DNA of 13,013 bases, taken from positions 1 through 13,013 of the forward strand of contig CAZCDM010000052.1 in the NCBI GenBank assembly GCA_964497475.1. Reading direction: 5' to 3'. Shown here piece after piece: positions 1 through 7,039 of the stretch. Origin of the DNA: CAZCDM01 sp964497475 (GTDB taxonomy: Bacteria; Planctomycetota; Phycisphaerae; SM23-33). The notes beneath the pieces are model-generated. The model saw only the letters and a program-made list of their open reading frames with translations. It had not been told where the DNA came from and searched no databases. Numbering within the stretch: position 1 is the stretch's first letter; each line of letters starts with the position of its first letter. A program made the position numbers and the translations under genes.

Positions 1-449
1 GCCCAGGTGGCCTGGCGGCGGACGGCCTGGAGGGTGGCCACGGCCGTGGGAAAGCGGGCGGCGTCGATGACGGCCAGAGACGCCTGGACGGTGAACCGCT
101 CAGCCAGGCCCGGCGCGTCGATGAGTTCGACGAAGTCGGCCGGCGTCGCAATGCCCGTGGCCTCGATGAGCACCACGTCCGGGCGGACGGTTTCGGCGAT
201 GGACTGGAGGGCATCGATCAGCTCGCCCTTGGTGCAACTGCAGAACAGGCTGCCGCGGTTGATCTCGTACTTCGCGGCGACCTCCTCAGCCACCAGTGCC
301 CCGTCGACACCGATGGGCCCGAACTCGTTGATAATCAGGGCGGTCTTCCGCCCGGCCTGCTGGGTGAGCAGGTGATTGACCAGCGTGGTCTTGCCCACAC
401 CAAGGTAGCCCGTAATCAGGACGACCGGAATGGGCACCGTTTGAGTCAT
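1..449 (-). CDS. CobW/G3E-family GTPase (metallochaperone-like), 3' part outside window
   Basis: A P-loop GTPase of the CobW/HypB/UreG (G3E) class; only the first 149 codons are in the window. Visible: Walker A GYLGVGKT (residues 14-21), the family motif NEFGPIGVDGAL (41-52), and EATG (96-99) followed by an alanine/proline-rich stretch, matching the E(T/A)TG motif of CobW. Family members use GTP hydrolysis to deliver metals or cofactors to partner enzymes. The usual GCxCC metal motif is replaced here by GSLFCSC (66-72), so only a C-S-C pair remains. The ATG lies 2 nt after the stop codon of the UroD-like gene, so the two are probably translationally coupled. I infer a role in servicing the corrinoid- or zinc-dependent neighbour, but the sequence does not prove a substrate. 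The C-terminal CobW domain cannot be assessed. Confidence 0.9.
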   Translation of the reverse strand, partial: MTQTVPIPVVLITGYLGVGKTTLVNHLLTQQAGRKTALIINEFGPIGVDGALVAEEVAAKYEINRGSLFCSCTKGELIDALQSIAETVRPDVVLIEATGIATPADFVELIDAPGLAERFTVQASLAVIDAARFPTAVATLQAVRRQATW

Positions 450-451
450 GG

Positions 452-2098
452 CTATTCGATGTCCTTGATCCACTCGCGGATGACCGAGGGGGCAGGAATG
501 TTATGCGTTGCGCGGACCTGATATTTTACAGTGACGATAGCCGGCGTCTGGGCCGGCAGGACGCCGTAGGAGAGGATCTCGTCGGTGTCCTCGATGACGC
601 GGATCGGCAGGGTCACGCCGTACTCGCTGGTGGCGCGTTTGACGGCCGCTTCCAACTCGTCGCGCTGCTCGTGTGGGCAGAGTTCCGGGCTGGCCAGAAG
701 GAGAATCTCGCCACGCTTCTGCGAGATCCGCACGCGGAGCTTTTCGAGGATGCGTTTCTGGATGGCGGCGATGAGTTCGTCCCGTGCGGGGATGCGCGAG
801 ACAAACGTGATCCTGCCGTCGATGCAGATGGTCGGCACGTTGCGGACCATGAGGCTGGTCATGAACACGAGGCTCTCGCGGTACTTGATCTTGTGTTCGC
901 GCCACTCGACGATGCCCTCGAATTCCGGGGCGATTTGCTTGACGGACTCGACCATGTACTGGCATGGGGCGCAGGCTTCGCTGTCGAGCGTGATGATGTC
1001 GACGACGACCTTCTCGCTCTGACCGTAGTCGGTCATGTCCAGGAGGTCCTGCTGGACTTCCTCGACGGCCATGGCCTTGACGGCGTCGCGTTCGTAGGGG
1101 TCGACGACGACTTTGGCGATGGCTTCGAGATTCTCCGGCGGGGTCGCGTAGGGCAGGTCGCAGCCCGGGGCCAGGATGAACCCTGTATCGCCGCCGACTT
1201 CCATGCACTCGATGGCGTTGCGTTGGGCGTCGATAGGCTCGCCCAGCAGCAGGACGGTCGTCAGCTGGAGATTGCCGCCGAAGCTCACCCCGGCCGGCAG
1301 ACAGATGTTCTTGATCGTCTCGAGGGGGATGTTCTCGTCGACGCTGACGTTGTCCGGCCCGCAGTCGCACATGACCTGGAGGTTCTGCTCGGCGTGGCCG
1401 CAGACGAAGAAGCTGCTTTTCGCCCCGGCGGTGCGGATGTGCTCGAAGACCGGCGCGGCGTGAGGCGAGACGAACTGGCGGAACTGGTCCGGGCCGATCT
1501 GGCTAGTCATGGGGTCGACCACGGCGATGACGTCGCAGCCGGCCTCGATGTAGTAGTTGCTCACGGCTTCGCATACGCGGCGGGCGAAGTCCATGACGGC
1601 GTTGACCTCGTCGGCGGCGTCGAACATCTTCATGAAGATGTCCGTGCCCATCAGGTGCAGGCCCAGGGTGAACGGCCCGGTGATGAGCCCATAGAGGGCG
1701 AGGTCCGGATGGTTGTCGCGGAGTTGGCGGGTGGCTTCGAGGACTACACCGATGCGTCCGGCGTCGGGGCCGGGGATGGCCAGGTCGTCGAGCGTCTTGC
1801 CGACCGCCGCGCTGAGCGGATGGCTGATGACGGCCGGGGGCGTGTCGTCCGACCAGTTCAGCTCGCAGCCGAAGGTCTCCGCCTCGATCTGGAGGTCGAA
1901 GGCGACGGGCACGCCGTCGGGCTGATAGCGGGCGACGGCCTGGTCGATGCCGGCGACGATCTGCTCGGCACTCTTGAGGTAGTCTGTCGCGGAGATGTCC
2001 AGAATCTTCCCGCCATGGACGCCCACAAAGGGCAGCCAGGGAATGCGGTCCACCTGCTCACATGCCAACGCCTTGAGAATACGTTCCTTGCCGGTCAC
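452..2098 (-). CDS. UroD/MtaA-like methyltransferase fused to two thioredoxin-fold domains
   Basis: 548 aa. Residues about 1-335 are a uroporphyrinogen decarboxylase-like TIM barrel of the MtaA/CmuA methyltransferase type (start TGKERILKALACEQVDRIPW; ITGPFTLG; DVIAVVDPMTSQIGP; DNVSVDEN). MtaA-type enzymes bind catalytic zinc with H-x-C and a distant Cys. Here the first motif reads F-V-C-G-H (F231, C233, H235), so the usual His is Phe, and C313 lies 80 residues after C233. Residues about 360-450 form a thioredoxin-like domain with a CAPC redox motif (376-379) and VPT cis-proline. Residues about 462-548 resemble a second small thioredoxin domain (ILSYGVLPAQTPAIV) whose CxxC is reduced to CPHE (C474). 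Most relatives with the barrel alone are about 340-380 aa, so this is a fusion. I chose the GTG start at 2098 because AAGGAG sits 8 nt upstream and barrel homology begins there; an in-frame ATG at 2203 would add 35 unlikely residues that cover the promoter. Substrate unknown; genuine heme UroD is unlikely. Confidence 0.9.
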   Translation of the reverse strand: MTGKERILKALACEQVDRIPWLPFVGVHGGKILDISATDYLKSAEQIVAGIDQAVARYQPDGVPVAFDLQIEAETFGCELNWSDDTPPAVISHPLSAAVGKTLDDLAIPGPDAGRIGVVLEATRQLRDNHPDLALYGLITGPFTLGLHLMGTDIFMKMFDAADEVNAVMDFARRVCEAVSNYYIEAGCDVIAVVDPMTSQIGPDQFRQFVSPHAAPVFEHIRTAGAKSSFFVCGHAEQNLQVMCDCGPDNVSVDENIPLETIKNICLPAGVSFGGNLQLTTVLLLGEPIDAQRNAIECMEVGGDTGFILAPGCDLPYATPPENLEAIAKVVVDPYERDAVKAMAVEEVQQDLLDMTDYGQSEKVVVDIITLDSEACAPCQYMVESVKQIAPEFEGIVEWREHKIKYRESLVFMTSLMVRNVPTICIDGRITFVSRIPARDELIAAIQKRILEKLRVRISQKRGEILLLASPELCPHEQRDELEAAVKRATSEYGVTLPIRVIEDTDEILSYGVLPAQTPAIVTVKYQVRATHNIPAPSVIREWIKDIE

Positions 2099-2106
2099 GA
2101 CTGAAT

Positions 2107-2112
2107 CTCCTT
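2107..2112 (-). promoter_or_regulatory. Ribosome binding site fixing the GTG start of the UroD-like gene
   Basis: AAGGAG on the minus strand, 8 nt before the GTG at 2098. It decides the start in favour of GTG over the upstream in-frame ATG at 2203, which has no comparable Shine-Dalgarno sequence. Confidence 0.75.
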
Positions 2113-2150
2113 GCCCGATGGTCGATCGCAGTGTGTGAATGAAATTGCTC

Positions 2151-2178
2151 AGTTTAGTCGGGCGGACAGGAATGGCAA
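2151..2178 (-). promoter_or_regulatory. Candidate sigma70-type promoter of the UroD-like/CobW operon
   Basis: On the minus strand TTGCCA (5 of 6 to the -35 consensus), a 16-nt spacer, then TAAACT (4 of 6 to -10). Transcription would begin near 2144, giving a leader of roughly 45 nt to the GTG. Found by eye only. The rest of 2099-2294 holds a run of eight T on the minus strand (2190-2197) but no convincing terminator stem. Confidence 0.45.
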
Positions 2179-2294
2179 GCGGGGACCAGAAAAAAAACGT
2201 CATATTTCCCGTTGGCCTTCCGCCGGGCAGAAAACGAGTGAGAACGTCGCGGATGGAGCAATCAGCCTGTGGTCATTGGATCGGAAGGGGTGTG

Positions 2295-3740
2295 TTATCC
2301 CAGGCCGAGGGAGACTTTGAGCTTCCGCAGGGGCGCCCATCGGTAGCGTCGTTTGCGGCCGGGCAGCAGATCGTCCCAGTAGTATCGGCGGAGGTGCTCG
2401 CAGATGTCTTCCAGGGGGAAGGTTGGGCAGTAGTAGTGCGGGATGGTGTCGTAGCGGTGATTGATCAGCGGCAGATAGCGTTTGGGCTCGCGATAGGGGC
2501 TGTTCCAGCTGAAGTCCACCGGCAGGGCCCCTTCCTGATGCGCGCGTTGCTCCAGCCCCGTGCCGGGGTAGATCAGCGGCAGCTGGCCGATGAGAGTTTT
2601 GCGTTCCCAGTTTGCCGGTGGGATTTGGGCCTGGAGTTCGCGAAGGAACGTCATGGTTCGGTCGAGGGTATCGGGGGTTTCGCCGGGCAGGCCGACGATG
2701 AGGCAACACCCGACGCGTTCAAATTCAACGCGTGCGACGACATCCATGGCTTCGAGCATTTCCTCGGTGGTAATTCCCTTGCGAATCTCTCGCAGGACTT
2801 CATTGGTGCCGGTCTCGACGCCGAAGTTTATGGTCTTACAGCCGGCGCGTTTCATCAGGCGGAGGACGTCCTCGTCGAGATTCTTCAGCCGGGCCCCTGC
2901 CCACCAGGTAAAGTTGCACCCGCGGCGAAGGAGTTCCTCGCAAAGGGCAATGACGTGATCGTTGCTGGCCAGGAAGTTGTCGTCAAGAATGTCCAGCCCC
3001 GTAACGCCATAGTGATCGGCAAGGTATTGGAGTTGATCCACGGCGAGGACCGGGTCGAGAAAGCGGACCTTGGTGGGGACTCCGTTGGCACAGAAGACGC
3101 ACTGCTGGGGGCAGCCCCGGCTGGTCATCACGCCGGTAACCAGTTCGAACCGGGAGGCCTTGTTTCGAGAGGCGAGCTGGCTGGCGCTCTGCTTGTAGGC
3201 GCCCGGACCGAAGAGATCCCAGGCGGGAATGGGCAGCGTGCTGAGGTCTTGGATGAGGGGGCGTGGCGCGTTGGTGATAACCTGGCCGGATTTGTCCCGC
3301 CAGGCCAAGCCCTGGATGTCCCCCAGGTTGTCCCGATCGGGCAGATGTTCGAGCAGTTCGTTAAACGTCTGTTCGCCTTCCCCCATGACGACCGCATCGA
3401 TGGCCGGTACCGATTCCAACGCGTCGATGGTTGAGTGGGTAAAGTGTGACCCGCCGACAACCAGGAAAGCATCCGGACAGGCCAGACGGATCTGCCGGAT
3501 GGTTTCGATAGCGGCCAGGCGGTCCTGCGTGACGGTGGTGGTTCCGACGACATCGGGGCGGGTTGCCGCGACGGCGTGGGCGATTCGCTTGGGATTGCCC
3601 AGAAAGATGCCCTCTACGGCCGAGACGTCATGGCCCGCCTGCCGGGCTATAGCTGCCAGATACGCCAGGCCGATTGGCGCGAGGCTTTTTCGGTCTGGCT
3701 TGGCATTGAATCGAGGGCTGGTCACGAGACATATTTTCAT
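2295..3740 (-). CDS. B12-binding-domain radical SAM enzyme
   Basis: 481 aa. Residues 1-135 form a cobalamin-binding-type Rossmann domain: APIGLAYLAAIARQAGHDV near 21-39, then VVGGSHFTHS and DAVVMGEGEQTF (94-126). No DxHxxG base-off histidine motif is visible, as is common in this class. The radical SAM core has the [4Fe-4S] motif RGCPQQCVFCAN (C210, C214, C217), a downstream LDILDDNF (249-256), and GVETGTNEVL plus VGLPGETPDT typical of this family. The C-terminal 90 residues are Tyr/Arg-rich and unassigned. Relatives methylate unactivated carbons or phosphorus, or build rings, in tetrapyrrole, hopanoid and natural-product pathways; the substrate here cannot be told. The ATG at 3740 has GAAAGG six nt upstream. 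The gene sits upstream of the UroD-like/CobW pair on the same strand with 196 nt between, so a functional link is possible but not shown by operon structure. Confidence 0.93.
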   Translation of the reverse strand: MKICLVTSPRFNAKPDRKSLAPIGLAYLAAIARQAGHDVSAVEGIFLGNPKRIAHAVAATRPDVVGTTTVTQDRLAAIETIRQIRLACPDAFLVVGGSHFTHSTIDALESVPAIDAVVMGEGEQTFNELLEHLPDRDNLGDIQGLAWRDKSGQVITNAPRPLIQDLSTLPIPAWDLFGPGAYKQSASQLASRNKASRFELVTGVMTSRGCPQQCVFCANGVPTKVRFLDPVLAVDQLQYLADHYGVTGLDILDDNFLASNDHVIALCEELLRRGCNFTWWAGARLKNLDEDVLRLMKRAGCKTINFGVETGTNEVLREIRKGITTEEMLEAMDVVARVEFERVGCCLIVGLPGETPDTLDRTMTFLRELQAQIPPANWERKTLIGQLPLIYPGTGLEQRAHQEGALPVDFSWNSPYREPKRYLPLINHRYDTIPHYYCPTFPLEDICEHLRRYYWDDLLPGRKRRYRWAPLRKLKVSLGLG

Positions 3741-3786
3741 GAAAAACCTTTCGGGCGATTGTTTGCGGCAGGACGGATTGCGTAGG

Positions 3787-3815
3787 ATACTATCGCAGAG
3801 TCTTGTGTTTGTCGA
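3787..3815 (-). promoter_or_regulatory. Candidate promoter of the radical SAM gene
   Basis: Minus strand: TCGACA (5 of 6 to the -35 consensus), 17-nt spacer, TAGTAT (4 of 6 to -10), giving a start near 3780 and a leader of about 40 nt. It lies in the 150-nt gap between divergent genes. A plus-strand promoter for the membrane protein must share this gap, but I see only weak candidates around TAGAGT/TACACT at about 3853-3867. Confidence 0.45.
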
Positions 3816-3876
3816 ATATTACCTGATGATTCATTCCACCTTCGTTATCCGATAGAGTTAGTACACTTTTGCTGGC

Positions 3877-3889
3877 GAGAGGAACTCTC
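3877..3889 (+). promoter_or_regulatory. Small inverted repeat over the ribosome binding site of the membrane-protein gene
   Basis: GAGAG-GAA-CTCTC, a perfect 5-bp stem with a 3-nt loop ending one nt before the ATG at 3891. The Shine-Dalgarno-like GAGAGGA is inside it, so in mRNA the hairpin could hide the ribosome site. It is short and may be chance. Confidence 0.35.
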
Positions 3890-3890
3890 T

Positions 3891-5372
3891 ATGTTTGAAC
3901 TATTGGCCCAGGCGACCCGACCGGCGACCCAACCGGCCGATCTGTACAATGCGTTCTCCAACGTTTCGAGTGCGGACATCCCCCATGCGTATCTCATGGG
4001 CCTGGCGGGCCTGATGATTGTTTGGGGCGCGGTGAACCTGTTTATGGGCTGGCGGATCATCAAGGTGGTTCTGGGGATCTATGGGGTGATTGCCGGCGCC
4101 GCCGCCGGCGCGATGCTCGGCTCGCAATGGGGCACGGCGGGGCTCATCGGCGGAGCCATTGGCGGAGGTGCGGTGTGCGGGGTGGCCTGTTACCTGCTGG
4201 TCTACGTGGTCGTGTTCCTGCTGGGGGCGGGGGTGGGCTTTGGCGTGATGATGACCATCATGCCCTCGCAGTCGATGGTGATGCTGATTATCGGCGCAGC
4301 AGTTGCTCTTGCGTGTGGGCTTGTGGCGTTCCACTTCCGCGAGATCGTCCTGATGGTCTTTACCTCGCTGGCCGGTGCGTCGCAGGTGACCAATGGCATC
4401 TGGTTTTTTCTCGGACACAATCTCCCGAATGCATTTAATCGCCTGCAGGGAGAGTCGGCCGACCCGGTGACATTCATGCAGCAGTACAAGCTGGCTTTGA
4501 TATGCTACGGGGCACTGAGCCTGATCGGCATTCTTTCCCAGCATGCGATGTACAAGAAGTACAAGTCCGCCCAGGCCCAAGCCCGCCAGGACGCCCTGGC
4601 CGAAGAAGCCACAGCGCCGGCCGACGCCGGCGGCGCCCTGCCGACGTTCAACAAAACCAAGCCCGCCGCCCAGGCCTCGACCGGTCGGCCCACGGGCGCC
4701 CCGGGCTCGCCCGCCTGGGCAAAGCGGCTGCCCAAACTGCCGCTGGTTCGCGTTTCTGTTCTGGTCATCACCATGGGGCTTGTCGCCGCGGCTGTCTGGT
4801 CCGAGGCCGCCGCCCAGGACCTCCTGGCCGAAGCTCAAAAATATCACGACCAGGGACTCACCGAAGAGGCGACACAGCAGGCCTCGGCGTTGATCGACTC
4901 GTATCCGGTAAGCTTTGCCGTAATCGACGCTCGCCAGATCCTCGCCGATGCCCCCGCCACGCAGCCGACCTCTCAGCCGGCAAGTAAGCCGACTACCGAC
5001 GCAACGGCCGATTCGATCAGGCCGACGGGCATGTATTGGCAGCCCCTGGCCGGTGGTTTGCTGGTGAGCCTGGCCGGTGTGCTCCTGATGATTACCCGAC
5101 GCCACAATCGGCTGTTGCTGCTGGGCTCGTTCGTGCTGCTGGCACTCGGGGCGCTCTGGACGCTGGGCCAGCTCGCCTGGTACGAGATTTACCCCATCGG
5201 GCCGCTGGGGTCGCTGGCGGGCATGGTGATGGAGCATCCGATGGTCGCCTACATCGTCAGTTATGGGCTGCTGGCGGTGGCGATCGCCATGGCTCTGACG
5301 CCCCAGCCCGACGCGCCGGAGTCCAAGCTCGACTACGTCGATGATGACGGCGGAGATATCGAGTGGGTCTAA
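3891..5372 (+). CDS. Polytopic membrane protein with DUF4203/TMEM198-like N-terminal half
   Basis: 493 aa. Residues about 35-220 contain a run of glycine/alanine-rich membrane helices (for example 35-53, 57-77, 84-120, 129-147, 150-163, 199-216) with the pattern GAVNLFMGWRIIKVVLGIYG, which I read as DUF4203/TMEM198-like. A Lys/Ala/Pro-rich linker (222-282) follows, then a helix (285-303), a short helical stretch resembling one tetratricopeptide unit (LLAEAQKYHDQGLTEEATQQ, 311-330), a Pro/Thr/Gln/Ser linker (353-378) and three more helices (383-401, 408-427, 452-469). The tail is acidic (YVDDDGGDIEWV). The PATQP motifs at the N-terminus and in the second linker resemble linkers common in planctomycete proteins. 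No catalytic residues are recognisable. The start has GAGAGG 8 nt upstream. The gene is alone on its strand and its stop overlaps that of nadB by 4 nt. Function unknown. Confidence 0.85.
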   Translation: MFELLAQATRPATQPADLYNAFSNVSSADIPHAYLMGLAGLMIVWGAVNLFMGWRIIKVVLGIYGVIAGAAAGAMLGSQWGTAGLIGGAIGGGAVCGVACYLLVYVVVFLLGAGVGFGVMMTIMPSQSMVMLIIGAAVALACGLVAFHFREIVLMVFTSLAGASQVTNGIWFFLGHNLPNAFNRLQGESADPVTFMQQYKLALICYGALSLIGILSQHAMYKKYKSAQAQARQDALAEEATAPADAGGALPTFNKTKPAAQASTGRPTGAPGSPAWAKRLPKLPLVRVSVLVITMGLVAAAVWSEAAAQDLLAEAQKYHDQGLTEEATQQASALIDSYPVSFAVIDARQILADAPATQPTSQPASKPTTDATADSIRPTGMYWQPLAGGLLVSLAGVLLMITRRHNRLLLLGSFVLLALGALWTLGQLAWYEIYPIGPLGSLAGMVMEHPMVAYIVSYGLLAVAIAMALTPQPDAPESKLDYVDDDGGDIEWV

Positions 5373-7039
5373 GGGCTGCTCAGTGGAGCCTGGCCGGTCC
5401 GCAGGTGGTCGTCGTCGCGGCCGATGGTCAGATGCTTGATCCAGGCGTCGGAGGAGTCGGGAAAATCGGTGCGGTAATGCACGCCGCGGGTTTCTTCGCG
5501 TCGCAGGGCGCTGTTGGCCACCAGCCACCCGGCCGTGAGCATGTTCTGGACTTCCCACCCGGCCGGGTCGTTGAAGAACTCTTTGTCCAGCACGTAGCGC
5601 CCCCAGAACTCGATGATCTCCAGCGTCTCGGCGAGGTGCTGGCCGTCACGCACGATGCCCACATTCCGCCACATGACGCTCCGCAACGAGTTGCGAATGT
5701 CGGCCAGGTCCAGCTCCGTGCGATTGGATCGCTCCAGCGTCCAGCGGATCGGCTCGTGAGGGATGGACCCCTCATCGCGGGCGAGCAGTTCGCCGGCGTG
5801 GCGACCACATCGACTGCCGAAGACTAGGGCTTCGGTGAGGCTGTTGCTGGCCAGGCGGTTGGCGCCGTGCAGGCCGGTGCAGGCGGCCTCGCCGCAGGCC
5901 AGAAGCCCCGCCAGGAAACTCTGCCCCACCCCGTCGACGCGGACCCCGCCGATCATGTAATGGGCGGCCGGGTGGACGGGGATCAGCTCCTGGCCCGGAT
6001 CGATGTCAAAGGCGCGACACTTCTGGTCGATCGAGGGGAATCGCCTGGCGAAGAACTCGCCGCCGAGGTGGCGGACATCAAGGTAGACCTTGTTCGTGCC
6101 GGTCTTGACCAGCCGGTCGAGGATGGCCCGGCTGACGACGTCGCGCGGGGCCAACTCGGCCATGTCGTGGTAGTCGGGCATGAAGCGGTGGCCGGTGCGG
6201 TCGACCAGCAGGCCTCCCTCGCCGCGGACGGCTTCGGAGATCAGCGAGCGCCCCGAGCCGGCCACGTACAGGACCGTCGGATGGAACTGCATCAGTTCCA
6301 GGTCGGCCAGGTCGGCCCCGGCCCGGAAGGCCATCGCGATCGCATCGCCGGTCGAGACAGGCGGGTTGGACGTTTCCCGCCAGAGCATGCCCGCCCCGCC
6401 GCCGGCGAGGATGACCTGCCGGGCGCGAATGATCTGCATGCCGTATCGCGGGTGAAACGTCAGGGCGCCGACGCAACGCTGGGGCTCATCGCCGCCGGCT
6501 GGCTCGGTCAGCAGGTCCAGGGCGAAGCAGGTGTCGAAGCGTTTGATGGCTTCGCGCGAGGCAACCTGGGCAGAGAGCGTCTCCAGCAGGGCCAGGCCCG
6601 TCGCGTCGCCCTGGGCGTGGAGGATGCGGTTGGCGGTATGGCCGCCCTCGCGGCCGAGTTCGATCTGCCCGCCTTCGGCGTCGAAGGGCATGGCCCAGTC
6701 CTGCAGTTGGCGGATGTGCTCAGGCACGGCGGCGAGGCAGTCGCGGACGGTCGCTTCGTCGGCCAGGCCGGCCCCGGCCGAGAGGGTATCGGCGACGTGG
6801 GCTTCGATGGTATCGTCCTCGGCCAGCACCGAGGCCAAGCCGCCCTGGGCGTAGTAGGTGTTGGACTCCTCCGGCGAGCCTTTGGACAGGACAATGACAT
6901 CCCCGGCGGCGGCCGCTTCGATGGCGGCACGCAGCCCGGCCGCTCCGGCACCGATGATCAGTACGTCGGTAAAGATGTGGGGCACCTGCCGGGCAGAGAA
7001 ACTCACCAGATACCGCCGGCGGAGGAAGAGGTTATTCAT
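5369..7039 (-). CDS. nadB: L-aspartate oxidase (quinolinate synthase B)
   Basis: 556 aa, slightly longer than the usual 530-540. FAD-dependent cytoplasmic flavoprotein that oxidises L-aspartate to iminoaspartate, the first step of de novo NAD synthesis; it can use fumarate or oxygen as acceptor. Visible: FAD Rossmann motif IIGAGAAGLRAA (28-39), NTYYAQGGLASV (60-71), and the active-site set matching the E. coli enzyme: E131 in REGGH, H253 in QFHPT, R304 in RDVVSR, H360 in HYMIGG and R395 in GANRLASNSL. The C-terminal helical domain is complete. I chose the ATG at 7039; it leaves about 20 residues before the FAD strand. It overlaps the end of the upstream 169-aa gene by 8 nt, with only AGGA 11 nt upstream, so translation is probably coupled. 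nadA and nadC are not in the window. Confidence 0.97.
   Translation of the reverse strand: MNNLFLRRRYLVSFSARQVPHIFTDVLIIGAGAAGLRAAIEAAAAGDVIVLSKGSPEESNTYYAQGGLASVLAEDDTIEAHVADTLSAGAGLADEATVRDCLAAVPEHIRQLQDWAMPFDAEGGQIELGREGGHTANRILHAQGDATGLALLETLSAQVASREAIKRFDTCFALDLLTEPAGGDEPQRCVGALTFHPRYGMQIIRARQVILAGGGAGMLWRETSNPPVSTGDAIAMAFRAGADLADLELMQFHPTVLYVAGSGRSLISEAVRGEGGLLVDRTGHRFMPDYHDMAELAPRDVVSRAILDRLVKTGTNKVYLDVRHLGGEFFARRFPSIDQKCRAFDIDPGQELIPVHPAAHYMIGGVRVDGVGQSFLAGLLACGEAACTGLHGANRLASNSLTEALVFGSRCGRHAGELLARDEGSIPHEPIRWTLERSNRTELDLADIRNSLRSVMWRNVGIVRDGQHLAETLEIIEFWGRYVLDKEFFNDPAGWEVQNMLTAGWLVANSALRREETRGVHYRTDFPDSSDAWIKHLTIGRDDDHLRTGQAPLSSP

Noticed and set aside
452..2098. Annotation as heme-pathway uroporphyrinogen decarboxylase (HemE)
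   Set aside because: The barrel has MtaA-type cysteines, two fused thioredoxin domains and a CobW partner, and no other heme genes are nearby, so a methyltransferase role is more likely.
503..2104. 533-codon plus-strand open frame opposite the UroD-like gene
   Set aside because: It is the antisense shadow of a well-supported gene in GC-rich DNA. The translation is rich in Asp/Val/Gly/His with no recognisable domain and no ribosome site.
2165..2235. Possible intrinsic terminator of the radical SAM gene (eight T at 2190-2197 on the minus strand)
   Set aside because: The only stem I can find upstream is CCCG/CGGG with a 12-nt loop, and about 10 nt separate it from the T run. That is too weak to call.
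2139..3434. 431-codon plus-strand open frame opposite the radical SAM gene
   Set aside because: The minus-strand frame has the CxxxCxxC cluster motif and a B12-type domain. The plus frame has none and begins inside the promoter region of the UroD-like gene.
3900..5558. 552-codon minus-strand open frame opposite the membrane protein and the nadB end
   Set aside because: It overlaps both real genes. Its Arg/His/Gln-rich translation has no family features, while the plus-strand frame shows clear membrane helices and a ribosome site.
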